64,000 bases of DNA from assembly GCF_004135625.1 (NCBI RefSeq), contig NZ_SDPV01000002.1, forward strand, positions 124,001 through 188,000, given 5' to 3'. Positions within the stretch are counted from its first letter, which is position 1. Every line of letters begins with the position of its first letter. The notes under the pieces were generated by a model. It worked only from the letters and a program-made list of their open reading frames with translations. It was not told the origin of the DNA and did not search any database. The translations under genes were made by a program, and so were the position numbers. The DNA is from Pelagerythrobacter rhizovicinus. GTDB lineage: Bacteria > Pseudomonadota > Alphaproteobacteria > Sphingomonadales > Sphingomonadaceae. Shown in pieces: positions 54,902-63,787 of this stretch.

Positions 54902-55250
54902 CGTCGGGATCGAGCGCTATCGTCGGCACCTCTATGGCGGTGGGCGTCGGCGTGGGGCTGTCCTTGACCTCGGGAACGACACCGGCATCGGCCAGCGGAT
55001 CGTTCTGCTGGCTATGCACCGGCGGGGGCAGGACAGTCGCTGCCGCGTCGGGCACGCTGGCCGCTTCCGTACGGTTGGCGCGATCCATGATGACGCTGGC
55101 CAGAGCCAGCATCAGCACGATCGCCGCGAGGCCCGAGAGGCCGATCTGCAGCCGGTGCAGCGCTTCCGAACGCGTGCCGGCGATACCCACCGCGGTCTCG
55201 TCGGGCCCGCGCTCACGCCTCGCGCCGAGAATGTCGCTGATCCTGCGCAT
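54882..55250 (-). CDS. Small single-pass membrane protein of unknown function
   Basis: 122 residues: a soluble N-terminus of about 33 residues, one membrane helix (about 36-57, GLSGLAAIVLMLALASVIMD) and a disordered tail with PTPTPTAIEVPTIALDPDDA. The Thr-Pro tract resembles those of the 18181 and 21445 proteins. It overlaps the GldG-like gene, and 30 bp separate it from the cysK stop upstream, so the three may be one transcript. Confidence 0.65.
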   Translation of the reverse strand: MRRISDILGARRERGPDETAVGIAGTRSEALHRLQIGLSGLAAIVLMLALASVIMDRANRTEAASVPDAAATVLPPPVHSQQNDPLADAGVVPEVKDSPTPTPTAIEVPTIALDPDDAPDPE

Positions 55251-55280
55251 ATGGTCAGGCTACGCCTTCGCGCAGGCCAG

Positions 55281-56282
55281 TCAATCGCGTTCGAGCCAGT
55301 CGAACACCGGCAGGCCCTTCGCTTCGAGCCATTCGCGGTTGTAGAGCGTGGAAAGATAACGGAAGCCCGTGTCGCACAGCACCGTCGCCACGCGCGATCC
55401 CTTGCCGAGCTGCTTGCCCAGCGCGACCGCGCCCGCGACGTTGATGCCCGAGGACAGACCGAGGCACAGCCCTTCGTCGCGCAGGAGCCGCCCAACCCAT
55501 TCGAGCCCTTCTTCGTCGGAAACGCGGAACTGGGTATCGATCGGCGCGCCTTCGAGGTTGGCGGTGATCCGCCCCTGCCCGATCCCCTCGGCGACCGAGC
55601 TGCCTTCGGCCTTCAACTCGCCATGCGCGTAGAAGTTGAACAGGGCCGCGCCATGCGGGTCGGTGAGCGCAATGGTCACCTTCTCGTCGCGCTCCTTGAG
55701 GCCCATGCCGACGCCCGCGATGGTCCCGCCGGTGCCGGCGGCGCAGGTGAAACCGTCGATCCGGCCGTCGAGCTGTTGCCACAGCTCGGCCGCCGTGCCT
55801 TCGATATGCACCTTGCGGTTGGCGACGTTGTCGAACTGGTTGGCCCAGACGGCGCCTTCGGTCTCCTCCGCCAGACGGCGGCTGGTGTGCACGAAGTGAT
55901 TGCAGTCCGAATACTTGGTCGGCGGCACCAGCACGAGCTCGGCCCCGAGCGCGCGCAGCGTCGCCATCTTCTCGCGGCTCTGGTTGTCCGGCATGACGAT
56001 AATCGTCCGGTAGCCGAGCGCGTTGGCGACGAGCGCGATGCCGATGCCGGTGTTGCCCGCCGTTCCCTCGACCACGCAGCCGCCGGGCTTCAGCTCCCCG
56101 CGCGCCTCCGCGTCGCGGATGATGCCCAGCGCCGCGCGATCCTTCACGCTGGCGCCGGGGTTGGCGAATTCGCATTTGCCCCAGATCTCGCAATCGGCCG
56201 CCTCGCTCGGCCCCTTGAGCAGGACGAGCGGCGTGTTGCCGATGAGGTCGAGGGTATCGGGAGTGGGCGCAGGTGCGGTCAT
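55281..56282 (-). CDS. cysK: Cysteine synthase A
   Basis: Combines O-acetylserine and sulfide to make cysteine, using the sulfide from cysI. 333 residues from the ATG at 56282; the frame upstream runs into a repeat. The PLP lysine is K47 in NPGASVKDRA. The substrate loop GTAGNTG lies near 73-79, and GTGGTIAGVGMGL near 188-200 binds the cofactor phosphate. Slightly longer than E. coli CysK. It stands apart from the other sulfur genes. Confidence 0.94.
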   Translation of the reverse strand: MTAPAPTPDTLDLIGNTPLVLLKGPSEAADCEIWGKCEFANPGASVKDRAALGIIRDAEARGELKPGGCVVEGTAGNTGIGIALVANALGYRTIIVMPDNQSREKMATLRALGAELVLVPPTKYSDCNHFVHTSRRLAEETEGAVWANQFDNVANRKVHIEGTAAELWQQLDGRIDGFTCAAGTGGTIAGVGMGLKERDEKVTIALTDPHGAALFNFYAHGELKAEGSSVAEGIGQGRITANLEGAPIDTQFRVSDEEGLEWVGRLLRDEGLCLGLSSGINVAGAVALGKQLGKGSRVATVLCDTGFRYLSTLYNREWLEAKGLPVFDWLERD

Positions 56283-56365
56283 CGGTGTAGAGCTAGGTTT
56301 CCCGGCGCGCACGCGCAATGCAATTGCGGTTTGCGTGCGGATATGAGTCCTATGATCTTGATCTC

Positions 56366-56405
56366 CGATCCTCCCCTTGTGCTGACGCAAAAATGGGGAG
56401 GATCG
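56366..56405. repeat. Palindromic repeat, CGATCCTCCCC type
   Basis: CGATCCTCCCCTTGTGCTG followed by ACGCAAAAATGGGGAGGATCG forms an inverted repeat with an 11-bp outer stem. It is the short form of the element at 42208-42362 and lies between ferredoxin and cysK. Confidence 0.8.
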
Positions 56406-56410
56406 GTTCG

Positions 56411-56728
56411 TCAGTCTTCCTCGGCGATCGTCACCTTCAGACCGTCAAGATCGGCGGTGAAGGGAATCTGGCAACCGAGGCGCGAGTTCTCGTTCCGATG
56501 GTCGCTGCTTTCGAGCAGGTCGTCCTCGTCCTCGCTGATCGCGGGCAGGGCCTCCTTGAACGCCGGGTCGACATGCACGTGGCAGGTCGCACAGGAGCAG
56601 CAGCCCCCGCACAGCGCGAGCAGCTCGTCGAAGCCGTTGTCGCGGATGGCTTCCATCACCGTCAGGCCGTCGGCCACGTCGATGGCGGATTCCTCGCCGG
56701 CGCGATTGACGACGATCAGCTTGGGCAT
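56411..56728 (-). CDS. 2Fe-2S ferredoxin, adrenodoxin type
   Basis: 105 residues from the ATG at 56728. Cluster ligands are C40, C46 and C49 ([11 protein letters not shown], with extra C43 and C44) and C86 (LGCQI). The acidic helix [13 protein letters not shown] near 64-76 is the partner-binding region typical of putidaredoxin/adrenodoxin proteins. It transfers single electrons in the cytoplasm; partners include P450s and possibly Fe-S assembly. It is divergent from the glycosylase gene. Confidence 0.93.
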   Translation of the reverse strand: MPKLIVVNRAGEESAIDVADGLTVMEAIRDNGFDELLALCGGCCSCATCHVHVDPAFKEALPAISEDEDDLLESSDHRNENSRLGCQIPFTADLDGLKVTIAEED

Positions 56729-56816
56729 TGCGTGCTCTTCCCCTATGGCCCGGCCAGTACAGGCCGCTTTGCGCGGGCTGCTAGGCAATCGAACGGATGA
56801 AGGCAAGCGGCGGGCG

Positions 56817-57434
56817 ATGGGATTGACGAGCGAGCAGTTGCGCGAGGGGCTGGACGAAGTGGCCGCGCGCGAACCGAAGCTGGCCGAGGCGCTGTCGCGC
56901 GTCGGCTACCCCGAGCCGCGCATCCGCCCGACCGGATACCTCACGCTGCTGCGCACGATCGTCGGCCAGCAGGTCAGCGTCGCCGCCGCCGCCTCGGTCT
57001 GGCGCAAGCTGGAGGCGGAACTGGGCGAGGAGGTCGCGCCGACGGAGCTGCTCGCGCGCGACTTCGACACGCTGCGCGCCTGCGGCCTCTCGCGCCAGAA
57101 GCAGGGCTACGCCCGCTCGCTGTGCGAACTCGTGGTGAGCGGGGAGCTCGACTTCGATGCCCTGCCCGCCGACGACGAGGAAGCGATCGCCGAGCTCACG
57201 CGGATCAAGGGTATCGGGCGCTGGTCGGCCGAGATCTACCTGCTCTTCGCCGAGGGACGGCCCGACATCTGGCCGGCGGGCGATCTCGCGGTGCAGGTGG
57301 GGATCGGCAAGATCCTCGGCCTCGAGACGCGCCCGTCCGAGAAGGAAACCCGCGCCCTCGCCGACGCCTGGCGGCCCCATCGCGGTGCGGTGTCGCTCCT
57401 GACTTGGCACAGCTACAACAACCCTGCGCTCTGA
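56817..57434 (+). CDS. DNA-3-methyladenine glycosylase II (AlkA-like, HhH-GPD)
   Basis: 205 residues from the ATG at 56817; a very long frame extends 1.9 kb upstream but is antisense to other genes. The early [16 protein letters not shown] near 47-62 and the HhH motif [18 protein letters not shown] near 127-144 with the catalytic Asp in [11 protein letters not shown] near 152-162 define the family. It removes alkylated purines in base excision repair. Shorter than E. coli AlkA because the N-terminal domain is lacking. Confidence 0.92.
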   Translation: MGLTSEQLREGLDEVAAREPKLAEALSRVGYPEPRIRPTGYLTLLRTIVGQQVSVAAAASVWRKLEAELGEEVAPTELLARDFDTLRACGLSRQKQGYARSLCELVVSGELDFDALPADDEEAIAELTRIKGIGRWSAEIYLLFAEGRPDIWPAGDLAVQVGIGKILGLETRPSEKETRALADAWRPHRGAVSLLTWHSYNNPAL

Positions 57435-57505
57435 CGAAACGCGGCTGACAAGCCTGTCCGCCGCGTCTATCCCTCCGCGCCGGAGATGGGAGGGAGAGTA
57501 AAGAA

Positions 57506-58312
57506 ATGAGCGAGCGGAAGGCGATCTTCATAACCGGCGGCGGCTCCGGCATTGGCCGCGCGATCGCGCAGCTCTTCGGCCAGCGCGGCTGGTTCGTGGG
57601 CGTGGGCGACATCGACAACGCCGGCATGCGGGAGACGCTGGCGGAGATCGGCGACGGCTTCACTTACGCGCACAAGTTCGACGTGCGCGACCGGGCGGCG
57701 TGGGACACCGCGCTGGAGGCGTTTTCCAAGGCGGCCGGCGGACGGATCGACGTGGTGGCCAATAACGCCGGCATTCCGCTCGGCGGCTCGCTCAGCGAGA
57801 ACACGGTCGAGGAGATCGACCGCTGCATCGACATCAATCTCAAGGGCGTGCTCTACGGCGCGCAGGCTGCGCTGCCGCATCTGCAGAAGACGGCGCCGGG
57901 AAGCTGCCTGCTCAACACCGCGAGCGCCGCAGGCATCTACGGGACCAGCGGGGCGTCGGTCTATTCGGCGACCAAGTTCGGCGTGCGCGGAGTGACCGAA
58001 GCGCTCGACGCCGAGTGGGCCGAATTCGGGATCCGGGTGCGCTCGCTCTGCCCGGGCTTCATCGACACGCCGCTGCTCGAGCACACGCCGAACGCCGCCA
58101 GCAACGAGGCGATCCGCGACCGCGTGAAGGCGGCGGGCTTGGAGATCACGCCGGTCGGCGACGTCGCGCGAGCGGCATGGGACGCGGTGCACGGGGAGAA
58201 ACTGCACATGCTGGTGGGGCAGACGGCGCGCCGCATGGCCTTCGCCTCGCGCTGGATGCCCGGCCGCGTGCGCAAGATGGCGCGCAGGCAGGCGCGGCCG
58301 CTGGGGCGGTAG
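57506..58312 (+). CDS. Short-chain dehydrogenase/reductase
   Basis: 268 residues, classical SDR. The cofactor loop TGGGSGIGRA is at 10-19, NNAG near 88-91, and the catalytic Ser with YSATK near 150-158. The C-terminal part ends with basic residues (MPGRVRKMARRQARPLGR), unusual for a soluble SDR. A strong GGAGGG ribosome site precedes ATG 57506. The substrate is not assignable. Confidence 0.9.
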   Translation: MSERKAIFITGGGSGIGRAIAQLFGQRGWFVGVGDIDNAGMRETLAEIGDGFTYAHKFDVRDRAAWDTALEAFSKAAGGRIDVVANNAGIPLGGSLSENTVEEIDRCIDINLKGVLYGAQAALPHLQKTAPGSCLLNTASAAGIYGTSGASVYSATKFGVRGVTEALDAEWAEFGIRVRSLCPGFIDTPLLEHTPNAASNEAIRDRVKAAGLEITPVGDVARAAWDAVHGEKLHMLVGQTARRMAFASRWMPGRVRKMARRQARPLGR

Positions 58313-58352
58313 GGGTAACGACACGACGTTCGGATTCTGCGCATCATTCCCC

Positions 58353-58442
58353 CGTCATGCTGAACTTGTTTCAGCATCCATTGCGTCTCAGGAGCGGAGC
58401 CACGAGGGGAGAAATGGGCCCTGAAACAAGTTCAGGGTGACG
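58353..58442. repeat. Palindromic repeat, CGTCATGCTGAACTTGTTTC type
   Basis: CGTCATGCTGAACTTGTTTC and GAAACAAGTTCAGGGTGACG are inverted across 50 bp, with CAGCATCC/GGGCCCTG inner ends. It fills the gap between the convergent SDR and phhB genes and may end both transcripts. Confidence 0.85.
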
Positions 58443-58444
58443 CT

Positions 58445-58735
58445 TCATTGCAGCGCGTCGATCGCCTTGGCCATGTCGATGTCGCGCTGCGACAGGCCGT
58501 CCGCGTCGTGGGTGGTCAGCGCGATTTCAACCCGGTTATAGACGTTCGACCACTCGGGATGGTGATCCGCCTTCTCGGCCAGCAGCGCCACCCGGGTCAT
58601 GAAGCCGAAGGCCTCGACGAAATCCGCGAAGGTGAACGTCCGCTCGATCGCGTCGCGGTCGCTTGCGAGCGACCAGCCTTGCAGATCGCCGAGGGCGATC
58701 GTGCGTTCTTCCTCGGTGAGTTTGGCGATGGCCAT
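58445..58735 (-). CDS. phhB: 4a-hydroxytetrahydrobiopterin dehydratase (PCD/DCoH)
   Basis: 96 residues, the usual length. [20 protein letters not shown] near 54-73 carries the paired histidines and the PEW signature, and T-x-H-D-x-x-G-x-S follows. It recycles pterin cofactor for aromatic hydroxylases or acts in molybdopterin-related pterin repair. No hydroxylase gene is adjacent. It is convergent with the SDR and divergent from ccmA. Confidence 0.94.
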   Translation of the reverse strand: MAIAKLTEEERTIALGDLQGWSLASDRDAIERTFTFADFVEAFGFMTRVALLAEKADHHPEWSNVYNRVEIALTTHDADGLSQRDIDMAKAIDALQ

Positions 58736-58797
58736 CCGATCTTCTCCGCTTGCGGTCGGCTTGTGAGCAGACAGCCTTTCGCCTATCGGGCGCGGTC

Positions 58798-59385
58798 ATG
58801 CAAGCGATGCTCGCCGCCCGGGACCTGGCCTGCCGCCGCGGCGAGCGACTGCTGTTCCGCGGTCTGTCGCTCGCGTTGTCGCGGGGGGAGGCGTGCCATG
58901 TCGCCGGGCCGAACGGGATCGGCAAGACAAGCCTGATCCGCATTCTCGCCGGCCTGCTGCGGCCGTTCCACGGATCAGTCGAGTGCCGCGCCTCGATCGG
59001 CCTGCTCGACGAACGCCACGCGCTCGACCCGCAGGTCCCGCTCGACCGCGCGCTCGCCTTCTGGAGCGAGCTCGACGGCAGCGGCGCCTCGCTGATGGCG
59101 GCGCACCGCGAGCGGCTCGGCCTTGCCGATCTGGCCGACGTGCCGGTGCGCTATCTCTCGACCGGCCAGCGCAAGCGCGCCGCGCTCGCCCGCCTGCTCG
59201 GCCAGCGTGCGCCGGTCTGGCTGCTCGACGAGCCGCTCAACGGTCTGGACACGGCCGGAACCGAACTGGTCGAGACACTGATCGCGGAGCACCGCGCTGC
59301 GGGCGGCGCCTGCGTCGTCGCCTCGCACCAGCCGATCCGGCTCACTGAGGGCACGCGTCTCGAGATCACGGATTTCGCCGCATGA
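58798..59385 (+). CDS. ccmA: Heme exporter ATP-binding protein CcmA
   Basis: 195 residues from the ATG at 58798. Walker A GPNGIGKTS near 37-45, ABC signature LSTGQRKRAAL near 121-131 and Walker B VWLLDEPLNGLD near 141-152. As in CcmA proteins, it is shorter than general ABC ATPases. With CcmB, it works in System I cytochrome c maturation, releasing holo-CcmE. It overlaps ccmB by 4 bp (ATGA). Confidence 0.93.
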   Translation: MQAMLAARDLACRRGERLLFRGLSLALSRGEACHVAGPNGIGKTSLIRILAGLLRPFHGSVECRASIGLLDERHALDPQVPLDRALAFWSELDGSGASLMAAHRERLGLADLADVPVRYLSTGQRKRAALARLLGQRAPVWLLDEPLNGLDTAGTELVETLIAEHRAAGGACVVASHQPIRLTEGTRLEITDFAA

Positions 59386-60035
59386 TCGGCCGGCTGCTCC
59401 TGCGCGACCTCGCGCTGCTGATGCCGGGGGGACGGCGCGGCGGAGCGCTGCTGCCGCTACTGTTCTTCCTTGCGGTGGCGATGCTCTACCCGTTCGCGGT
59501 CGGCCCCGATGCACCGCTGCTGGCGCGAACCGGCGGCGGAGTGATCTGGGTCGCGGCGCTGCTGGCGGCGATCCTTCCGCTCGACCGGCTCGTCGCACCC
59601 GACCTGGCGGAAGGCGTGTTCGATCAGCTCGCGGTGCGGGGGGTGGCGGAGGAGCTGGCGATCGCGGTGCGGATGCTGGCGCACTGGCTCAGCTTCGCCC
59701 CGCTGCTCCTGCTCGCCACGTTTGCAGCCGCGGCGCTGCTCGGGCTGGGGCAGGAGACCTTGCGCACGGTGCTCCTCGGCTTGCTTGCGGGCACGCCGGG
59801 CCTCGCCGCGATCGGCGTGCTGATCGCCGCGCTGACCGCAAGCCTGCGCGGCGGCGCGGCGCTCGCCGGTCTGCTGCTGATTCCACTGAGCGTGCCGATC
59901 CTGATCTTCGGTGCGGGCGCCCTCGCCCGACCCGACGGCGGCGGTCTCGCCTTTGCGGCGGCGATCAGCCTGCTACTTGTCGCAGTGACGCCGTTTGCTG
60001 CCGGCGCAGCGATACGAGCCGCTCGGGAGAGCTGA
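59382..60035 (+). CDS. ccmB: Heme exporter membrane protein CcmB
   Basis: 217 residues with six hydrophobic segments. LLLRDLALLMPGG near 4-16, LPLLFFLAVAMLYPFAVGPD near 24-43, LDRLVAPDLAEGVFDQL near 67-83 and the LLLIPLSVPILIFGAGAL segment near 166-183 are CcmB features. The usual partner ccmC does not follow; a palindromic repeat and the convergent map gene come next, so the rest of System I must be elsewhere. Confidence 0.93.
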   Translation: MIGRLLLRDLALLMPGGRRGGALLPLLFFLAVAMLYPFAVGPDAPLLARTGGGVIWVAALLAAILPLDRLVAPDLAEGVFDQLAVRGVAEELAIAVRMLAHWLSFAPLLLLATFAAAALLGLGQETLRTVLLGLLAGTPGLAAIGVLIAALTASLRGGAALAGLLLIPLSVPILIFGAGALARPDGGGLAFAAAISLLLVAVTPFAAGAAIRAARES

Positions 60036-60049
60036 CCTCCCTTTCTCCG

Positions 60050-60156
60050 GGTCCCAGCGGAGGCTTGGGACCTCAGGCCGCGGGCGCTTCGCCTGCGACT
60101 GCGCAATCGGGCAGAGCGCCAGTGGCCAGAGGCCCCTGCCTTCGCAGGGGCTCTCG
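60050..60156. repeat. Palindromic repeat between convergent ccmB and map
   Basis: GGTCCCAGCGGAGGCTTGGGACC-like arm (60050-60072) and GGCCCCTGCCTTCGCAGGGG (60131-60150) flank a segment with CCTCAGGCC and GCGCCAGTGGCC, also seen in the elements at 16103 and 26561. Confidence 0.75.
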
Positions 60157-60161
60157 TGCCG

Positions 60162-60989
60162 CTACTCGTACGGCGGCTTGTGCAGGCCTTTCTGGCTCAG
60201 CGTGAAAATCTCGTTCCCGTCCTCTGTGATGCCGATCGAGTGCTCGAACTGGGCCGAGAGGCTCTTGTCGCGGGTCACGGCCGTCCAGCCGTCCTTGAGC
60301 AGCTTCACCCACGGGCGGCCGAGGTTGATCATCGGCTCGATGGTGAAGAACATGCCCGGGCGCAGCTCGGGGCCGGTGCCGGCCTTCGCCGCATGGACCA
60401 CCTCGGGCGCATCGTGGAACAGGCGGCCGACGCCGTGACCGCAGAATTCGCGCACGACGCCGTAGCGGAACTGCCGCGCGTGTTCCTCGATCGCAGCGCC
60501 GATATCGCCCAGCCGGGCGCCGGGCTGCGCCTTCTCGATGCCGATCATCAGGCATTCGTAGGTCACATCGACCAGCCGGCGCGCCTTCAGCGGGACGTCG
60601 CCGATCAGGTACATGCGGCTGGTGTCGCCGTGCCAACCGTCGAGCAGCGGGGTGACGTCGACGTTGACGATGTCGCCGTCCTTCAGCGCCTTGTCGCCCG
60701 GGATGCCGTGGCAGACGACGTGGTTGATCGAGATGCAGCACGAATGCGTGTAGCCGCGGTAGCCGAGCGTCGCCGGTACCGCCCCGCCCGCCAGCGTCAG
60801 CTCGCGGACCTTGTCGTCGATCTCGGCCGTCGTCACGCCCGGCTGCATCAGCGGCACGATCGCGTCGAGAATGCTTGCGGCGAGCTGCCCCGCGCGGCGC
60901 ATCCCCTCGAACCCTTCCGGCCCGTGGAGCTTGATGGTGCCGTCGCGGATGACGGTCTCACGGCTGTCGATCACCTGGTATTCGGTCAT
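60162..60989 (-). CDS. map: Methionine aminopeptidase, type I
   Basis: Removes the initiator methionine from nascent proteins. 275 residues. Substrate His in GYRGYTHSCCISINHVVCHG near 98-117, metal ligands in VNVDVTPLLDGWHGDTSRMY near 130-149, the ECGHGVGR-like FCGHGVGRLFHDAPEV near 199-214, and Glu ligands later (FFTIEPMINLG; SAQFEHS). All five metal ligands appear present. Single gene flanked by palindromic repeats on both sides. Confidence 0.96.
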   Translation of the reverse strand: MTEYQVIDSRETVIRDGTIKLHGPEGFEGMRRAGQLAASILDAIVPLMQPGVTTAEIDDKVRELTLAGGAVPATLGYRGYTHSCCISINHVVCHGIPGDKALKDGDIVNVDVTPLLDGWHGDTSRMYLIGDVPLKARRLVDVTYECLMIGIEKAQPGARLGDIGAAIEEHARQFRYGVVREFCGHGVGRLFHDAPEVVHAAKAGTGPELRPGMFFTIEPMINLGRPWVKLLKDGWTAVTRDKSLSAQFEHSIGITEDGNEIFTLSQKGLHKPPYE

Positions 60990-61030
60990 GGTGGGGATGT
61001 AGGCGTCCTATGGCGCGAATACCAGCACGA

Positions 61031-61104
61031 GTCCCCGCGAAGGCGGGGACCTCAGGCCGCACCGGACGACGAGGCGGCCCGAGACCCCTGCCTTCGCAGG
61101 GGAT
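61031..61104. repeat. Palindromic repeat upstream of map
   Basis: GTCCCCGCGAAGGCGGGGAC (61031-61050) and GACCCCTGCCTTCGCAGGGG (61083-61102) are two near-palindromes of the CCCCGCG family, separated by CTCAGGCCGCACC. They lie between two same-strand genes. Confidence 0.8.
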
Positions 61105-61116
61105 CAGGCTTTGGGA

Positions 61117-61935
61117 TCAGCGCGCGCTGAACGCCTCGCGATATTCCGGCTTCACCGCTTCGATCACCGCGGCATCAACCGGGAAGTTGAGCTCGTAGCT
61201 CCCCTCGGCATAGGGCCCGGCGACATAAGGGCCGAACCAGATGCCGATCCGGTCGAACTTGCCGCCGCCGGAGGAGCCGACGAGCACGGTCGCATCCTTC
61301 ACGTGCTGGCACGAGTTGAAGCCGGTGCCGTCGTCCCCCGCATCAGTCGGAACCGCCTCGCCGCGGCGCTTCGCGCGCTCCGCATCGAGCGCGTCGCACA
61401 GCTTCTGCCCCAGCGCCTCGTCGAGCGCCTCGGCCGACTGGAACAGCGCCACGCCGTCCATGCCGGCGTTCGCCTGCTTGTCCCACACCAGCGACTCGAG
61501 GCCGTACATCCCGTGCGCTCCGCCCGAATAAGTCGCGAACTCGCCTGAGAGGCTGAGGTAGCGCGGCAGATCGGCGACGACCTTCCACTCCTTGGAGAAG
61601 CTGTGCGCGCGGTAGGGATAGTCGTTCGCTTCCGCCTGCGTCCGGTCGTCTTCCGATTCCGAGATCAGGGCCGCCTTCGCCTTCTCGGCATCCGCGTCTA
61701 GGTGGGCGGCCAGTTCAGGAACCCCGCCGACCTGCGCCGGGTAGGCGTAGGAGAAGCTGTAGAGGTCGTTCTCCTCCTTCACCGATTTGGCCGCGCCCGC
61801 GGCTTCGGCCGTCGCGGATGCAGTGGCGCCGTCGGCCGAGGCAGCGTCCTGCCCGTCGCTCCCCTCTGCGGAGGGAGAGCACGCCGCGAGCACGAGGGCG
61901 AGCGGAGCAGCGGCGGCGAGGGTGCGAAACGACAT
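61117..61935 (-). CDS. Lipoprotein with DUF3298 (RsiV-like) domain
   Basis: 272 residues from the ATG at 61935. Lipobox LAAC sets the modified cysteine at 19, followed by a Ser/Ala/Asp-rich linker to about 48. Then comes a DUF4163-like segment (YSFSYAYPAQVGGVPELAAH, near 57-76) and the DUF3298 part with FATYSGGAHGMYGLESLVWD near 137-156. Related domains occur in the lysozyme-binding anti-sigma factor RsiV, but no sigma gene is adjacent. Location is probably the outer membrane or periplasm. It is divergent from the aminopeptidase gene. Confidence 0.82.
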   Translation of the reverse strand: MSFRTLAAAAPLALVLAACSPSAEGSDGQDAASADGATASATAEAAGAAKSVKEENDLYSFSYAYPAQVGGVPELAAHLDADAEKAKAALISESEDDRTQAEANDYPYRAHSFSKEWKVVADLPRYLSLSGEFATYSGGAHGMYGLESLVWDKQANAGMDGVALFQSAEALDEALGQKLCDALDAERAKRRGEAVPTDAGDDGTGFNSCQHVKDATVLVGSSGGGKFDRIGIWFGPYVAGPYAEGSYELNFPVDAAVIEAVKPEYREAFSAR

Positions 61936-61972
61936 TGGATTTTCTCCCGGAAATGGCGCTAGGGGAACGGTT

Positions 61973-63361
61973 ATGAGCCATGACACCGACCTTGTTCAAG
62001 CCGATCGCGGGCAGGACGCGATTTCCATCCATCTCGTTGCCCGCGACGGCTTCGAGAATTGGGTGAAGAAATTCTCGGCCGGGCAGCGCGCGGCCCTCGC
62101 GGCGCAGAAGTTCACCGGCGGCGGATACGAGGTCGGCATCGTGCCCGACGGCGACGCCTGGTTCGCGGTCGGCGGCGTGGCCGATCCGGCCAAGCTGTCG
62201 AGCTGGTGCATGGCGAAACTGGCGGAGTCGCTGCCCGCCGGAACCTACCGGCTCGCGGGTGGAGAACCCGGCCCCGCGCTCCACGGCTGGCAGCTCGCAC
62301 AGTACCGTTTCGACCGCTACCGCAAGGATGACGAAGCGACCGGCCCGCGCGTGCTGCTGACCGGCGAGGCCAGGGCGATCGAGCCTGCCCTCGCCGAAGC
62401 GCGCGCGGTGTGTCTGGTGCGCGACCTCGTCAACACTCCGGCCGAGGACATGGGGCCCGCCGCGCTCGAGGCGGAATGCGAAGCGCTCGCCAAGACCCAT
62501 GGCGCAAAGCTCTCGGTCACCAAGGGCGACGCGCTGGAGCAGGGTTTCCCGATGGTCCACGCCGTCGGCCGCGCCGCCGCGCGGCATCACGCGCCGCGCC
62601 TGATGCATCTCACCTGGGGCAAGGAAGGCGACCCGGTGCTCGCGCTCGTCGGCAAGGGGGTGTGCTTCGACTCGGGCGGGCTCGACGTGAAGAACGCCGC
62701 CGGCATGCTGCTGATGAAGAAGGACATGGGCGGCGCCGCGCATGCGATCGCGCTCGCGGGCCTCGTCATGGGCGCGAGCCTGCCGGTGCGGCTGCACCTG
62801 ATCGTGCCGGCGGTGGAGAATGCGATTTCGGCCAACTCCTTCCGCCCGGGCGACGTGCTCCGCAGCCGCAAGGGACTGACGGTGGAAATCGGCAACACCG
62901 ACGCCGAAGGGCGGCTGATCCTGGGCGATGCGCTGGCACTGGCGAGCGAGCACGGGCCGGACCTGGTGATCGACTTCGCCACGCTCACCGGCGCGGCGCG
63001 CGTGGCGCTCGGGCCCGACTACCCCGCGCTGATGACCCGCCGCGACGAAACCGCCGCCGCCCTGATCGCGGCCGGCAAGGCGCACGACGACGAGCCCTGG
63101 CGCCTCCCGCTGCCCGAAGCTTACGTCGAATGGCTCAAGTCGGAGGTTGCCGACACCAACAACGCCCACGCCAACGCCTTTGCCGGTGCGAGCGTGGCCG
63201 GGCTGTTCCTCGACAAGTTCGTCGGCGAAGGCATCGACTGGGCCCACTTCGACACGTTCGCCTGGCGGCCCGCGGCGAAGCCGGGGCGGCCCAAGGGCGG
63301 CGAGGCCTACGGCCTGCGCGCGGCCTTCCATATGTTGCGCCAGCGCTACGGCAACCGTTGA
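61973..63361 (+). CDS. Leucyl aminopeptidase family (M17) protein
   Basis: 462 residues from the ATG at 61973. The M17 signature NTDAEGRLIL is near 306-315, and metal/active-site residues lie in LVGKGVCFDSGGLDVKNAAG near 225-244 and LLMKKDMGGAAHA near 247-259. In typical PepA the first Lys-Asp pair reads GKG-x-T-F-D-S-GG; here GKGVCFDSGG. The short N-terminal domain and this variant loop put it in the alphaproteobacterial PepA-like subgroup. It releases N-terminal residues from peptides. Confidence 0.92.
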   Translation: MSHDTDLVQADRGQDAISIHLVARDGFENWVKKFSAGQRAALAAQKFTGGGYEVGIVPDGDAWFAVGGVADPAKLSSWCMAKLAESLPAGTYRLAGGEPGPALHGWQLAQYRFDRYRKDDEATGPRVLLTGEARAIEPALAEARAVCLVRDLVNTPAEDMGPAALEAECEALAKTHGAKLSVTKGDALEQGFPMVHAVGRAAARHHAPRLMHLTWGKEGDPVLALVGKGVCFDSGGLDVKNAAGMLLMKKDMGGAAHAIALAGLVMGASLPVRLHLIVPAVENAISANSFRPGDVLRSRKGLTVEIGNTDAEGRLILGDALALASEHGPDLVIDFATLTGAARVALGPDYPALMTRRDETAAALIAAGKAHDDEPWRLPLPEAYVEWLKSEVADTNNAHANAFAGASVAGLFLDKFVGEGIDWAHFDTFAWRPAAKPGRPKGGEAYGLRAAFHMLRQRYGNR

Positions 63362-63445
63362 CGAGCGGCGCGGGGCGCTTGCCCGGGGCGGCGGCAGCGT
63401 TTAAGCGCGCGGCCTGCCAACTTCCGAGGGCCAAGAAGACAACAC

Positions 63446-63787
63446 GTGAGCGCGGCGACCGAATACCATCTGCCTGACGGGCCGATCGGCCTGGAAGGGC
63501 CCGTCGTGCGCCCGGCGCCCGGCACGCTGCCATTGCGCGGCGACCTGGCCCATATCGCACTCGCCGGGCGCTATCTGGCCGCGCATTACGTCGTGCCCCA
63601 GCCGCGCGCGATCGGGCCGGAGGGTGCTGCGCTGCACTTGATCCCGCGCGACGATTCGGACGTCGTCGTCCAGCTCGATGCGGGCACAGCGATCGAGGCG
63701 CTCGACTATGCCGGCGACTGGTGCTGGGCCACCTGCGGCCCCGAGGGACCGAGCGGCTACTTGCGCACCGCCTTGCTCGCGCCATGA
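63446..63787 (+). CDS. Bacterial SH3-like domain protein
   Basis: 113 residues from a GTG at 63446. The N-terminal half ([40 protein letters not shown]) precedes an SH3b-like module (about 60-113) with [20 protein letters not shown] and [10 protein letters not shown]. No signal peptide is visible. Function unknown; its stop overlaps the argC start, and proteins of this shape often precede argC in sphingomonads. Confidence 0.75.
   Translation: MSAATEYHLPDGPIGLEGPVVRPAPGTLPLRGDLAHIALAGRYLAAHYVVPQPRAIGPEGAALHLIPRDDSDVVVQLDAGTAIEALDYAGDWCWATCGPEGPSGYLRTALLAP

Noticed and set aside
54867-56816. Upstream extension of the AlkA-like frame to 855 codons
   Set aside because: It is antisense to cysK, the ferredoxin and the GldG-like pair; the glycosylase domain and its ATG at 56817 account for the real gene.
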